A stretch of DNA of 64,000 nt from JAFGBI01 sp964480725 (GCA_964480725.1 CAYZQO010000011.1:41172-105171); one strand, 5' to 3'. Shown: positions 44,708 to 53,852, numbered from the stretch's first letter. Program-made: numbers and translations. Notes: generated by a model from the letters alone, not told the origin.

Positions 44708-45766
44708 TCAGTCGACCGCGATCTTGCGGCGGTTCCGCGCATAGCCGGCGTAGTCGAGCGGCACCGCGCGCCCGACGTACTGGCGCGTCGTGGGCACGTC
44801 GCGCGGCAGCGCCTCGATGCGCTCGGTGACCCGGAAGCTGAAGGCGTCGCTGCCGGCGCCGCTGCCGAACGAAACCACCAGGATCCGGTCGCCGGGCCTC
44901 GCCTCGTCGAGGATCGCCGTCAGCCCCAGGATCGCGGCACCGGCGTAGGTGTTGCCGATCTCGTTCGCGAGCATGCCGAGCCGGAGCTGATCCGCCGAGA
45001 AGCCGAGGTCACGGCCGGCCTTGGCCGGGAACTTGGTGTTCGGCTGGTGGAAGACCGCATGCGTGTAGTCCCGGGCGGTGGCACCGAGGGCCTCCATCAG
45101 GGCGCGACCGGCCGCGCCCACGTGCCGGAAGTAGGCCGGTACGCCGGTGAACCGCGCCGCGTGCTCGGGGTAATGGGCGTGCTGGCGTCGCCAGAAGTCC
45201 GGCGTGTCGGTGACGTACGAGAGCGACGCCTCCAGCGCGGCGACACTCTCCGCGGCCGGCCCGATGACAAACGCCGCTCCCCCCGCCCCGGCCGTGTATT
45301 CCAGCGCGTCACCGGGGCGACCCTGCGCCGTGTCCATGCCGACGCCAATGGCGTAGCTCGTCATCCCCGACCCGACCAGACCGATAGCGGCCTGGATCGC
45401 CTCGGTGCCGGCCTTGCAGGCGAACTCGAAGTCCGCCGCGAGGGTGGCGGGCACCGCCCCGATCGCCTCGGCGACGACGGTGCCGGTCGGCTTGACCGCG
45501 TAGGGGTGGCTCTCGCTGCCGACCCAAACGGCACCGACGGCCTCGGGCGCGACCCGGGCTCGTCGGAGCGCGCTCCGCACCGCCTCGATGGACATCGTGA
45601 CCACGTCCTCGTCGAGGCCAGGCACCGACTTGGACGCCACCGGAGCGCCGCCGGCGCCGCCGCTCCAGACCCGGCTCACCTCGCTCGACGGCAATCGATA
45701 CCGGGGCACGTAGGCTCCGTAGCCCACGATGCCCACATCGCGAGAGGGTTTCATCGGCTGCATCAT
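44708..45766 (-). CDS. Archaeal-type hydroxymethylglutaryl-CoA synthase
   Basis: A 352-residue enzyme that condenses acetyl-CoA and acetoacetyl-CoA. The sequence follows the archaeal family rather than the bacterial MvaS type: VGIVGYGAYVPRYRL, GSESHPYAVKPT, the FACKAGTEAIQ active-site cysteine, MDTAQGRPGDALEYTAGAGGAA, TDTPDFWRR and VFHQPNTKFP are all family hallmarks. It is the first gene of the operon with thiolase and DUF35, the same order as in archaea. The start is one of three clustered ATGs (45766, 45763, 45754); the longest is given. The longer ORF upstream is antisense noise. Confidence 0.94.
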   Translation of the reverse strand: MMQPMKPSRDVGIVGYGAYVPRYRLPSSEVSRVWSGGAGGAPVASKSVPGLDEDVVTMSIEAVRSALRRARVAPEAVGAVWVGSESHPYAVKPTGTVVAEAIGAVPATLAADFEFACKAGTEAIQAAIGLVGSGMTSYAIGVGMDTAQGRPGDALEYTAGAGGAAFVIGPAAESVAALEASLSYVTDTPDFWRRQHAHYPEHAARFTGVPAYFRHVGAAGRALMEALGATARDYTHAVFHQPNTKFPAKAGRDLGFSADQLRLGMLANEIGNTYAGAAILGLTAILDEARPGDRILVVSFGSGAGSDAFSFRVTERIEALPRDVPTTRQYVGRAVPLDYAGYARNRRKIAVD

Positions 45767-46098
45767 CGTTCCGGCCTGCGTCACGCGGACGCGGCGGCGT
45801 GGCGGACGCTGCCAGAACGTAGCTCCTCTGCCAACCCCGAGACACCCTCCTCGGAGTCCGCTCGGCGCGACTTGGCTCCGATCGGGGCGTTTCGGGCCGT
45901 GTCGCAGCGGGACTTTCGCGCCCTCTGCACGGATTTCGCGCGAGACCTCCTCGGTTCTTCCCCGGTCCACTCGGGGCTCCGCGGCCTCCGCAGCGGTCGC
46001 TGCCACGACGCGGCGCGACCAGCGCGGGATGATGACGGAGCGGCGTCTCCGGTCGGCCGCGGCGGGACGGTGCCGAGACGCTCCGCTACACTCCGCGC
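45767..46098. other. Divergent intergenic region, 332 bases
   Basis: Between HMG-CoA synthase (minus) and the acyl-CoA-binding protein (plus). It carries two copies of TTTCGCGC (near 45913 and 45936) and a TACACT box next to the plus-strand gene. The direct repeat could be an operator but might be chance. No coding region is supported. Confidence 0.4.
46087..46092 (+). promoter_or_regulatory. Putative -10 element TACACT, leaderless arrangement
   Basis: TACACT ends seven bases before the ATG of the acyl-CoA-binding protein gene, which would place the transcription start at or within one base of the ATG. No ribosome-binding site lies between. No good -35 box is seen. The same hexamer is upstream of the Lrp-like gene at 5396. 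Confidence 0.35.
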
Positions 46099-46365
46099 AT
46101 GACGCTCGCGGAACGTTTCGCCGAGTCCCAGACGCGCGTCCGCCGCCTGGCGACCACGCCCGCCCCGGCCACGCTGCTCGAGCTGTACGGGCTGTTCAAG
46201 CAAGCGACGGCGGGCGACGTCAGCGGCCCGCGCCCCGGGCTGCTGGACTTCAAGGGCCGCGCGAAGTGGGACGCCTGGGCGGGCCAGCGCGGCAAGACCC
46301 GCGACGATGCGATGGAGCAGTACGTGGCGCTGGTCGATCGACTGACACCGCCCGCGACGCCGTAG
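46099..46365 (+). CDS. Acyl-CoA-binding protein
   Basis: An 88-residue four-helix ACBP. The family core is clear: LELYGLFKQATAGDVSGPRPG, then FKGRAKWDAWAGQRGKTRDDAMEQY, with the Tyr and Lys residues that hold the CoA adenosine phosphate. ACBPs are mainly eukaryotic but occur in some bacteria including myxobacteria. It shares a divergent promoter region with the HMG-CoA synthase operon, which suggests a role in pooling acyl-CoA for the same or lipid pathways. No ribosome-binding site is visible; it may be translated leaderless. Confidence 0.95.
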   Translation: MTLAERFAESQTRVRRLATTPAPATLLELYGLFKQATAGDVSGPRPGLLDFKGRAKWDAWAGQRGKTRDDAMEQYVALVDRLTPPATP

Positions 46366-46401
46366 CCGGACGGGCGCGGCCGGGCGCGAGCTCCCACGCG
46401 G

Positions 46402-46926
46402 TCACGGCCGGGCCTCGGGCTCCGGGTCGGTCGCCGCACGCATCCCAGCCGCCACCACGCGCCATTGCCCACCGCGTCGGACCAGACGGAGCGTGAGCCG
46501 ACGTTGCCGCGCGTGCAGGTCCCGCCCGACGTCGCCCCCCACGCGCACGTCGACGGCAGCGTTCGCGGCGTCGCCCTGAGCCTCGATCTCGACCGCGGTG
46601 AGCTCGACCACGCTCGCCTCGCCGGGCGCGACCAGCCCGGTCAGCGCGCGGGTGAGCGCATCGGGCTCCGCGCGGAGCCCGGGCGCCTCCTCCACGTCGA
46701 GGACGGCGTCCGGCGCCACCGACCGCTCCACGGCAGCGCGGATCCGGCGCTCTCGCTCGACGGGATCGTCGCCGGGCGGCGCCGACACGACGCGGGCGAG
46801 TTCCGCGAGCTCGGCGCGGAGCTCCGCGCTGGGCCCACCTCCCGCACCGCGCCACCAGAGGATCCCCACCAGCACCCCGCCGCCGAGGAGGATCCACGAC
46901 CAGAGAGGACGCCGCGTCGTCCGCAC
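46402..46926 (-). CDS. Small membrane-anchored protein, unknown function
   Basis: A 174-residue protein with a basic N-terminus, one transmembrane helix (about 8-25, SWILLGGGVLVGILWW) and a soluble domain of about 140 residues. The domain ends in beta strands with LTLRLVRRGGQWRVVAAGM, reminiscent of NTF2/SnoaL-like folds. I do not recognise a named family. It follows the alpha/beta hydrolase gene with an 80-base gap on the same strand. Confidence 0.55.
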   Translation of the reverse strand: MRTTRRPLWSWILLGGGVLVGILWWRGAGGGPSAELRAELAELARVVSAPPGDDPVERERRIRAAVERSVAPDAVLDVEEAPGLRAEPDALTRALTGLVAPGEASVVELTAVEIEAQGDAANAAVDVRVGGDVGRDLHARQRRLTLRLVRRGGQWRVVAAGMRAATDPEPEARP

Positions 46927-47005
46927 CCGCAGAGCCGTACCCCAGCGGCGACGCGGCGACCAGCCGGTGCGCTCGGCCGCCCGACACCCGCGGGAGGGGC
47001 GCCGC

Positions 47006-47836
47006 TCACTCGCCGTCCAGGAACTCCACCACCGCCTCGTCGAACCGCCGCACGGCGGGGCCGCTGAGCAGGTGAGCTCCCTCCACCAGCGCTTGGACCG
47101 CGCCGGGGATGGCCGCGGCCAGCGCGCGCGTCTCGACCGGTGGGTAGACGAGGTCGTCGGTCGCCCCGACCACCAACGTGCGCGCCGACAGCTCCGCGAG
47201 CCGCGGGCTTCCCTCGTAGTCGAGACAGGCCGCCACCTGCCCCCGGACCCCCGCTGGGGGCTCCTCCTCGGCAGCAGCAGTCGCGGCTCGAACCAACCGC
47301 TCTACCGCGCCGGGGCGGGCGTAGGTCGCCTCGTCCAGGAGCCAGAGAAAGAGGTCGCGAAAGTACAGCTCCCGGAGCTCGGGTTTCTCTCGCAGCTCCT
47401 GGCTCACGCGCAGCCGCTCCCGCCCGCGCGGGCTCGGTCGCCGCGCGGTGAGGGCAAGCACCAGCCGCCGCACCCGCTCGGGCCAGGCGAGCGCGAGCTC
47501 CTGGGCGACGAAGCCACCCATGGAGAGCCCGAGCAGGTCCACGCGCTCGAGCCCGAGCGTGTCCAGGGCCGCGACGACGTCGCCGGCAAGCTCGGGGATG
47601 GCGTAGGGACCGGGGGGAGCGTCGGACGCGACGCCGCCACGCAGATCGAGGGCGATCACACGCCGGCGCGCGGCCAGGATCGGCAAGTGCGGTGCCCAGT
47701 GCTCAACCCGCATGCCGAGGCCTGGCAAGAGGACGAGCGGGCACGGCACCGCGGCCGGGTCGCCGGCTCCGCCGCGAGCGGCCGGACCGACGGACTCGTA
47801 GGCCAGGCTCACCTCACCGGCTGCTGCTCGGTCCAT
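47006..47836 (-). CDS. Alpha/beta hydrolase
   Basis: A 276-residue cytoplasmic alpha/beta hydrolase. The oxyanion region is LLPGLGMRVEHW, the nucleophile elbow GLSMGGF, the acid likely Asp in GATDDLVYPP and the histidine in EGAHLL. This is the pattern of esterases and small-molecule hydrolases of the MhpC/BioH type, but the substrate is unknown. The ATG at 47836 lies inside the end of the histidine kinase gene (23-base overlap), so the two may be co-translated. Confidence 0.88.
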   Translation of the reverse strand: MDRAAAGEVSLAYESVGPAARGGAGDPAAVPCPLVLLPGLGMRVEHWAPHLPILAARRRVIALDLRGGVASDAPPGPYAIPELAGDVVAALDTLGLERVDLLGLSMGGFVAQELALAWPERVRRLVLALTARRPSPRGRERLRVSQELREKPELRELYFRDLFLWLLDEATYARPGAVERLVRAATAAAEEEPPAGVRGQVAACLDYEGSPRLAELSARTLVVGATDDLVYPPVETRALAAAIPGAVQALVEGAHLLSGPAVRRFDEAVVEFLDGE

Positions 47837-49877
47837 GCTCGCGTTCCCCGGCGACGGCGCTGCGCAGGGCACGCACCAGCGCGGACAGCGTCGCCGGCTT
47901 GGGCACGAAGGCGACCGCGCCGTCCGCCAGGAGCCGCTCCACCGCCGGGCCGGTGGCGTACCCGGAGGTGATCACCACGCGCGCTTCGGGATCGGCACGA
48001 CGGATCTCGGCAAGGGCTTCCGCGCCAGAGAGGCGCGGCATCGCGAGATCGAGCAGCACGACGTCGTAGGCCGTCGGCTCGAGACGAAAGGCCTCCACCA
48101 CCTGAAGCCCGTCCGCGCAGACCTGGACGGCGCACCCCACCTGCTCGAGCAAGAGCCGCGTCGCGGTAGCGAGGCGCTCCTCGTCCTCGGCCATCAGCAC
48201 GCGCAGTCCGAGGCGCACCTCGCCCGGCGGGACACCGCGCGAGCTCGACGTCGAGGGAAGATCGACCAGCGGCAGGTAGACCGTCACCTCGGTGCCGACG
48301 CCCAGCCGGCTCGTCGCGCGGACGCCGCCGCGGTGCGCCCGGGCGGCGCCGTAGACCTGTGCGAGGCCCATCCCAGTCCCATCCGGCTTGGTCGTGAAGA
48401 AAGGCTCAAAAGCGCTGGCGAGCGTCCGCTCGGTCATTCCCTCGCCCGTGTCTAACACGGTGATCGCGACGTAGGGCCCCGGCGCGAGCTCCAGCGTGGA
48501 CGCTGCCGGCCCATCGAGCTCGACCGCCTCCGTCCGAATCGTGAGCACGCCGCCCCCCGGCATCGCGTCCCGCGCATTGATGCCCAGGTTGAGCAGCGCG
48601 TTGGCGAGCTGGGCTGGATCGCCGAGCACGACGAGTTGATCCCCACCCACCTCGAAGCAGACGTCGATCCGGCGCGTCAGGCTCCTCCGAAGCAGCTCCG
48701 CCGTGTCCGTCACCAGCGCGTTGACGTCGACCGCCTCGTCGCGCGACGCGCCCTTGCGCGCGAAGGCCAGCAGCTTGCCGGTCAGATCCGCAGCGCAACG
48801 GGTCGCCTCCAGGATCTGCCCGGCGTGCGCGGCCACCACCGCCGGCTCGTGGGCGCGCAGCGTCACCAGCTGAGCGAGGCCGCCGATCACCGCCAGCTGG
48901 TTGTTGAAGTCGTGGGCGACCCCACCCGCCAGCAGGCCGAGTGAGCGCAGCTTCTCGGACTGGAGCGCCTGAGCCGCGGATCGCTTGCGATCGTCGATGT
49001 CTCGCACCACCGCCAGCACGCACGGAGCCCCGCCGATGGCAGAGCGACGGAGCGTGACCTCGACCCAGAACTCGCGCCCGTCCGCCCGCCGCCCGGGCCA
49101 CTCGAAGAACTGCGGCTCCCCCTGGGCGGCCTGCTGCAGGAGGCGGAGCGCGCGCCGGGGGCCGTGCTCCGCCGACGGAGCCGTCATCTCGCCAAAGCCC
49201 AGCGCGGGCAGGTCCTCGCGCCGGTAGCCGTACAGGGTGAGCATGCGGTCGTTGACGTCGACGATGGTTCCGTCGGTAGCGTCGTGGATACAGATCCCCT
49301 CCTGGGTCGCGTTGAAGACCTCCCGGTAGCTGCCCTCGCTGCGCAGCAATTCACCGGCAATGACCTCCGCGACGGCCCCCAGCGCCGCCAGGATCAGCGG
49401 CGCCGCCAAGTAGTCGACCAGGCTGGTGCTCGGGATGGCCTCCTTCGGTAGCCAGCCTGCTGCTTGCGCGATCCCCACCACCACGGCAATGCCGACGGTC
49501 ACCATGACCAGGACGGTCGAGGCGGGCCGCTCGAGCACCAAGCAGCCGAGCAGCATCACCGCGGGCAGGACCATGATGGCCACGTCCCGGAGCCCATCGC
49601 CGATCCACATCGCCACCGCGGCGCAGGCGAGCGGAAAGGCGAGGGCGAGGAACGAGGCCGCGGTGGTGCGCCCGATCCCGAGCAGGAACAGGGCGACACC
49701 CAGGCCCACCGCGACCGTCAGCGACAGCGCCAGGGTGACGCTCCCCCGGGCGATCCCGCCCGCCGCGGACAGGAGCAGCGTGCCCACCAGCAACGCCTCC
49801 AGCACCGGGCGCAGCACGGGGCGCAACCGCGTACCGCCGCGGTGCGGCGACGATGGTGAGTCGACGCTCATAGCCAT
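47814..49877 (-). CDS. Hybrid sensor histidine kinase (membrane, PAS, kinase, receiver)
   Basis: A 687-residue two-component protein. About six transmembrane helices (residues 25-175) form an N-terminal sensor. A PAS domain (about 185-305, EGICIHDATDGTIVDVN) is followed by the kinase with phosphoacceptor GVAHDFNNQL. The ATPase has NLGINARDAM, DTGEGM and GTGMGLAQVYG. A C-terminal receiver (about 570-680) has LLDLAMPRLSG. The H-D-F-N-N box places it in the HPK4-type group, whose outputs are often NtrC-like. There is no adjacent response regulator. The next gene is the hydrolase, overlapping its end. Confidence 0.93.
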   Translation of the reverse strand: MAMSVDSPSSPHRGGTRLRPVLRPVLEALLVGTLLLSAAGGIARGSVTLALSLTVAVGLGVALFLLGIGRTTAASFLALAFPLACAAVAMWIGDGLRDVAIMVLPAVMLLGCLVLERPASTVLVMVTVGIAVVVGIAQAAGWLPKEAIPSTSLVDYLAAPLILAALGAVAEVIAGELLRSEGSYREVFNATQEGICIHDATDGTIVDVNDRMLTLYGYRREDLPALGFGEMTAPSAEHGPRRALRLLQQAAQGEPQFFEWPGRRADGREFWVEVTLRRSAIGGAPCVLAVVRDIDDRKRSAAQALQSEKLRSLGLLAGGVAHDFNNQLAVIGGLAQLVTLRAHEPAVVAAHAGQILEATRCAADLTGKLLAFARKGASRDEAVDVNALVTDTAELLRRSLTRRIDVCFEVGGDQLVVLGDPAQLANALLNLGINARDAMPGGGVLTIRTEAVELDGPAASTLELAPGPYVAITVLDTGEGMTERTLASAFEPFFTTKPDGTGMGLAQVYGAARAHRGGVRATSRLGVGTEVTVYLPLVDLPSTSSSRGVPPGEVRLGLRVLMAEDEERLATATRLLLEQVGCAVQVCADGLQVVEAFRLEPTAYDVVLLDLAMPRLSGAEALAEIRRADPEARVVITSGYATGPAVERLLADGAVAFVPKPATLSALVRALRSAVAGEREHGPSSSR

Positions 49878-50039
49878 GAGGGGTCCCTAGGCCATCATAC
49901 GGGGTCCCGAGCGACGGTCCAACCTCGACGATCGAGAGCGTGCAGGGCACCGCGTGCCGCCCCGGAGGCACGACACGGCGCCCGGCAAACCCAGTGGCAA
50001 ACCCAGTGGTGACCCCGGCGCCGAATCCGGCAGCGTCCC

Positions 50040-51194
50040 CTACTGACAGCCGCACTTGTCGGCGGCGAGCACGCGGCCGTTGCCGTTCGCGGTGTACTCC
50101 GCCATGCCCCAGTCAGCGAAGTAGGCTCGCGTGGCGTCCACCGTGACGCCCGCGTAGCAGACACCACCGCCCGCGATCGCCGTGAAGCTGCTGCCGTCGT
50201 GCGAGAGCTTCTGGACGGTCGCCTCACCCTCCGCGCCGGGGCAGGTGCCGATGTAGAAGCTCGCGGCGTCGATGGCGAGCGACCCGATGGGGACGTCGAA
50301 CGAGGCGATCTCGACCTGCGGACCACCGGCGACCGGGTACCGCTCGAGCAGCCCCCGCGGCCCCGTCGTCGGCAGCGGTACGTTGACCACCACGTAGACG
50401 AAGTCGTCGACCACGGCGATCCGCTCCGGCTTGACCGGGACCGTGTTGGAGAGGATCTGGGCCTCGCCTCCCGCCTTCGGCCCCCGCACGAGCACGTTGG
50501 TGCCGTCCGCCGGCAGGATCCAGTAGACGTACTCGGCGTCGAGCGCAAACAGCACTCGGCTCGCCGCCTCCGCGATCGGTTCGGCCTCGCCCCCCGCCTT
50601 GGGGATGCGAACGATGTTCACCCCCGTCGCCGCGGCCTCGCTGAAATAGACGTGCGTCGCGTCGACCTGCACCATGTAGGCGGGCACGGTCGCGACGTAC
50701 TCCACGTCCCCGCCTGCGAGGGGGACGCGGCCCACGCCCAGGTTCGAGTCGCCGAAGTAGACGTGGGTTTCGTCGGGCGCGAGGCTCGTGACCCGACCCG
50801 CACCGACCGCGGCGATCACCTCCGGCTCCCCGTCGGGGAGACGCACCCGCAGGATCGAGTTCGGATCCCGGTCGGTGCCGATCCCGGTCGCCGAGATGTT
50901 GCGCCAGTACAGGGTGCCGTCCTGGACATGGAACGAACCCGGGCCAGGCACCCCCTCGTCGAGCACGGCGGGGGCGCAGGGCGTCACGGCGGCGGGGCAG
51001 CTTGCCGCCGGCGGCAGCGTGGGGTCGTCGACGACCACAGCGGCCCCCGTGGTCGTTCCGGTCCCACCCGTGTCGGCACCGCCCGTGGCGCCCGCCGGTG
51101 ACGGCGACCCGTCGCCCGAACCGCCCCCGCAGGCGGCAACCAGGAGGGTGGCGGCGGGGATGCAGACCGATCGGAGCGATCTCGCGAGCTTCAT
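50040..51194 (-). CDS. Lipoprotein with beta-propeller-like repeats
   Basis: A 384-residue lipoprotein. The signal peptide ends in LVAACG, then a Gly/Thr-rich linker and a Cys-containing segment lead into a body of repeated strands with motifs such as ..VYFGDSNLGVGRVPLAGGD, ..HVYFSEAAATGVNIVRIPKAGGE and ..EYVYWILPADGTNVLVRGPKAGGE. These six or so repeats suggest a beta-propeller of the kind common in Polyangia lipoproteins; function is unknown. It ends in KCGCQ. Confidence 0.75.
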   Translation of the reverse strand: MKLARSLRSVCIPAATLLVAACGGGSGDGSPSPAGATGGADTGGTGTTTGAAVVVDDPTLPPAASCPAAVTPCAPAVLDEGVPGPGSFHVQDGTLYWRNISATGIGTDRDPNSILRVRLPDGEPEVIAAVGAGRVTSLAPDETHVYFGDSNLGVGRVPLAGGDVEYVATVPAYMVQVDATHVYFSEAAATGVNIVRIPKAGGEAEPIAEAASRVLFALDAEYVYWILPADGTNVLVRGPKAGGEAQILSNTVPVKPERIAVVDDFVYVVVNVPLPTTGPRGLLERYPVAGGPQVEIASFDVPIGSLAIDAASFYIGTCPGAEGEATVQKLSHDGSSFTAIAGGGVCYAGVTVDATRAYFADWGMAEYTANGNGRVLAADKCGCQ

Positions 51195-51305
51195 GACGCG
51201 GGATGGTGGCGGTGCGGCCCCGCTGGCGCAAGGCTGTCACGGCGCCAGCGCGGGCCGCTTTTCCATCACCACTGGCAGCCGCGACCGGCGGCGGAATCCG
51301 TCACT

Positions 51306-52733
51306 GTGAGCGCGCCCGCGCCGTCGCCGACGTCGGGGTTCGACGCCGTCGCCAGTCGGTCGCCTCGACCGAGATCGCCCCTCACCGAGGGGAGCGTGCG
51401 GCCGCGGAGCGCACCGATGGATCAGGTCGACGCGGGCGATCCCGACGTGATATCCGAGGTCAAAACTCGCGTGGCCGCTCGCAAGCCCTCCGTCCTTGGC
51501 ATCGCCTTCCTGCTCCTCTGGTGCAGCCTGTTCGCCGGGGGCGGGCTCTATTTGATGCGGCTCGGGTACCGGTCGCTCCGGCTCGCGACGGTGGCGGAGT
51601 CGGCGGTCTGCCGCGTGGAGAGCGCGGCTGTAGACGTTGCCTCCGACGAGGACGGCACCAGCTACTCGGCCGAGATCGCCCTAACGGTCCCCGCCGCCGC
51701 CGGCGCGCGACGCGCCACGGCGAAGGTCGGCGGCGCACAGGGGAGCCGTGCCGCCGCGCAGGCGATCGTCGCCCGATACCCCGTGGGGCATCAGATCCCC
51801 TGCTGGTACGATCCGTGGGATCCCGCCAACGCGACGCTCGAGCGGGACGAGTCGCGCCTCGAGGGGCTCTTCGTCAGCGCCTTCGGCCTCGGCTTCGTCG
51901 CGCTCCCGCTCCTGGTCGTGGCCGGGCAGTTCGGGCTGCTCGCGCGTTGGCGTGAGGCGGCCGCGGCCGCGAAGCGCGCGCGACGTCGCCCCGCCGAGGC
52001 GAGCTCGGGGCGCGACCTCTTCGTCGGCTACGAGCGGCGCGAGGTGGAGTCGCCACCGCCAACGAGCTATGGCTCGCTCGACGGGCTCCCGCTGCCGCCA
52101 CGCCCACGCATCGCCGGGCAGACGCTCCCCGTCGGGATCGAGTCCGACACGGACACGACGGGGAACTGGCCGATCGCGCTCTTCGCCCTTCTCTGGAACG
52201 CGCTGGTGGTCCCGTCCTTCGTGGCGCTGCTGGTGACGGGACAGTTTTGCGGAGTGGCCTTCCTCACCCTCTTCCTGGCCGTCGGCGCGTACCTAGCCTG
52301 GCTCGCACTCAAGCCCTACACCCGGCGCCTGCGTCGGGTCCCCACCCTCGAGCTCGAGCGTGAGCCGCTGCCGCTGGGCCAGCCCTGCCGAGGGATCGTC
52401 CGGCAGCCCGGCCCCGTCCATCTCGACCTCTTCCGGGTGGACTACGTCTGCTCCGAGCGCGCCACCTATACCGTGGGGACCGACACGCGGGTCGAGACCC
52501 GGACGCTCTGCGAGCAGGAGCTCCTGCTCGAGTCCGGAGTGGAGGTGTCCGCGGCCGAGCCCTGGTGTCGACCGTTCGTGCTCACGGTCCCCGCTCACCT
52601 GCCCGGCTCGTTTCACGCCGGCCACAACCGGATCGAGCACCAGCTCCGCGTCCGCTCCCGGATCCCGCGGCGGCTGGACGTCGACGAAACCTTCACCCTG
52701 CTCGTCTTGCCGGCGCTGGAGGAGAGCCCGTGA
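51306..52733 (+). CDS. DUF3592-type membrane protein with arrestin-like C-terminus
   Basis: A protein of up to 475 residues. A transmembrane helix near residue 65 (SVLGIAFLLLWCSLFAGGG) is followed by a DUF3592 beta domain with the VGHQIPCWYDPWDPANATLE pattern. Two further membrane segments and another hydrophobic hairpin come next. The C-terminus (about 345-475) is a beta sandwich with VPAHLPGSFHAGHNRIEHQLRV, reminiscent of arrestin folds. ATG at 51417 (MDQVDAGDPD) is a possible shorter start. The stop overlaps the GTG of the next gene (GTGA). Function is unknown. Confidence 0.75.
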   Translation: MSAPAPSPTSGFDAVASRSPRPRSPLTEGSVRPRSAPMDQVDAGDPDVISEVKTRVAARKPSVLGIAFLLLWCSLFAGGGLYLMRLGYRSLRLATVAESAVCRVESAAVDVASDEDGTSYSAEIALTVPAAAGARRATAKVGGAQGSRAAAQAIVARYPVGHQIPCWYDPWDPANATLERDESRLEGLFVSAFGLGFVALPLLVVAGQFGLLARWREAAAAAKRARRRPAEASSGRDLFVGYERREVESPPPTSYGSLDGLPLPPRPRIAGQTLPVGIESDTDTTGNWPIALFALLWNALVVPSFVALLVTGQFCGVAFLTLFLAVGAYLAWLALKPYTRRLRRVPTLELEREPLPLGQPCRGIVRQPGPVHLDLFRVDYVCSERATYTVGTDTRVETRTLCEQELLLESGVEVSAAEPWCRPFVLTVPAHLPGSFHAGHNRIEHQLRVRSRIPRRLDVDETFTLLVLPALEESP

Positions 52734-53098
52734 GCGCCCCGGGGTTCGTCATCGAGCTCCGCGACGGGGTGCGCCGCGTCCGACGCGGCACCCTGCTGAG
52801 CGGGGTGATCCGTCCGGGCGACGCGGAGCTCTCGGGCGCGACCGTCGCCGTCCTCTGGTACACCGAGGGCAAGGGCGAGCGCGACGAGGGGATCGTCTAC
52901 GTCGAGGACCTCGAGGGGCTGTCGCGCGAAGTCGCCCGGGATGGCTCGCCCGAGCTCCGGTTCCGGGTCACCCTCCCTCTCTGGCCGGTCACCTACCACG
53001 GTCAGATCGTCAAGATCCACTGGCAGGTCGCGGTGCGACGGAGGGCAGCGCCGTGGACGATCGAAGCGGAGGAGCTGCCGTTCGAGGTGATCCCGTGA
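52730..53098 (+). CDS. Small beta-sandwich protein coupled to the DUF3592 gene
   Basis: A 122-residue protein made almost wholly of predicted beta strands (GFVIELRDGVRRVRRG ... FRVTLPLWPVTYHGQIVKIHWQVAV). The last strand pair resembles the C-terminal domain of the upstream DUF3592 protein, with aromatic/His residues in the same order, as in arrestin-like folds. The GTG start at 52730 overlaps the previous stop, so the two products are probably made together and may interact. No characterised family is recognised. Confidence 0.65.
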   Translation: MSAPGFVIELRDGVRRVRRGTLLSGVIRPGDAELSGATVAVLWYTEGKGERDEGIVYVEDLEGLSREVARDGSPELRFRVTLPLWPVTYHGQIVKIHWQVAVRRRAAPWTIEAEELPFEVIP

Positions 53099-53126
53099 GG
53101 CGCGCTCTGGGCGCGATCCCGTTCGG

Positions 53127-53471
53127 TCAGCACTGCGGGGAGAAGCCGAGGTAGCAGTCGACGAAGCCTTGGCAACCGGCGAAGTTGAGGCACTTCCCCG
53201 TCTGCCCGGCCCAGTCGTGCCGCTCGGCACCGCTGAGCCCCTCCGTGCAACGCTGCGTGTCGTCCGTGCACTCGCCGACGCTGTAGCCGAGCAGGTAGTT
53301 GCAGGTGTCGAGCTTGCGACAGAGGCGGGCCTCGACGGGCTCCGCCTCGTCGTCGCCACCGCAGGCGGCGACGACGCCGGCCAGGAGAGCGAAGAGCCCG
53401 GGGTAGTGACGGCGAGGGCAACGGCGATCGGCGGCGACCGCGCGGCCACGAATGGAGCTGGGCTGGGACAT
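53127..53471 (-). CDS. Small Cys-rich lipoprotein
   Basis: A 114-residue exported protein. A basic N-terminus and hydrophobic stretch end in VVAACGG (lipobox). The mature part of about 75 residues carries eight further cysteines, including CRKLDTC, GEC, QRC, GKC, GC, DC and a terminal C, probably in disulfides. The ATG at 53471 has AGGAGA about nine bases upstream. Function unknown; such proteins are common in Polyangia. Confidence 0.72.
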   Translation of the reverse strand: MSQPSSIRGRAVAADRRCPRRHYPGLFALLAGVVAACGGDDEAEPVEARLCRKLDTCNYLLGYSVGECTDDTQRCTEGLSGAERHDWAGQTGKCLNFAGCQGFVDCYLGFSPQC

Positions 53472-53852
53472 ACGGCATCTCTCCTGAGCCGGCACCGAGG
53501 GGCGCCCGGCGCCGATCCCATCGTCCGGCGAGGGGGCGCGGTTGCGCGGCTTCTTCGGCCCCCTCGAAGATGGAGAACGTCAAGGACCACGACGACGAAC
53601 GAGGTCGCCTCGTCGAGCGAGGCCGCGCCGCGCAGGGTCTGAGCGAGCACGCGCACGTGGACCGTGTCCAGGCTCGCGATCGTTGACGGCGTCTCCAGCA
53701 AAGACCCGTTCGCGAAGCCGACGCTGGGGCGAAGGCGACCGACTGTCCTATCCGTCCGGCCGGGTTACATCTCCTGCGCAATGTCTCGCAGAGCAACCAG
53801 ATCCATTCCCGCGGCCAGTTGGCCCAGCCGCTCTCTCGACAGGAAATCCCCG
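53472..53852. other. Intergenic stretch, 381 bases
   Basis: Between the small lipoprotein (minus) and the start of the M6-like remnant (plus). It shows no supported gene; the open frame that crosses it from 53664 reads as noise until the signal peptide at 53853. Confidence 0.4.

Noticed and set aside
43847..46102. A 751-codon plus-strand open frame across the HMG-CoA synthase operon
   Set aside because: Antisense to two enzymes with intact active sites; no coding evidence of its own.
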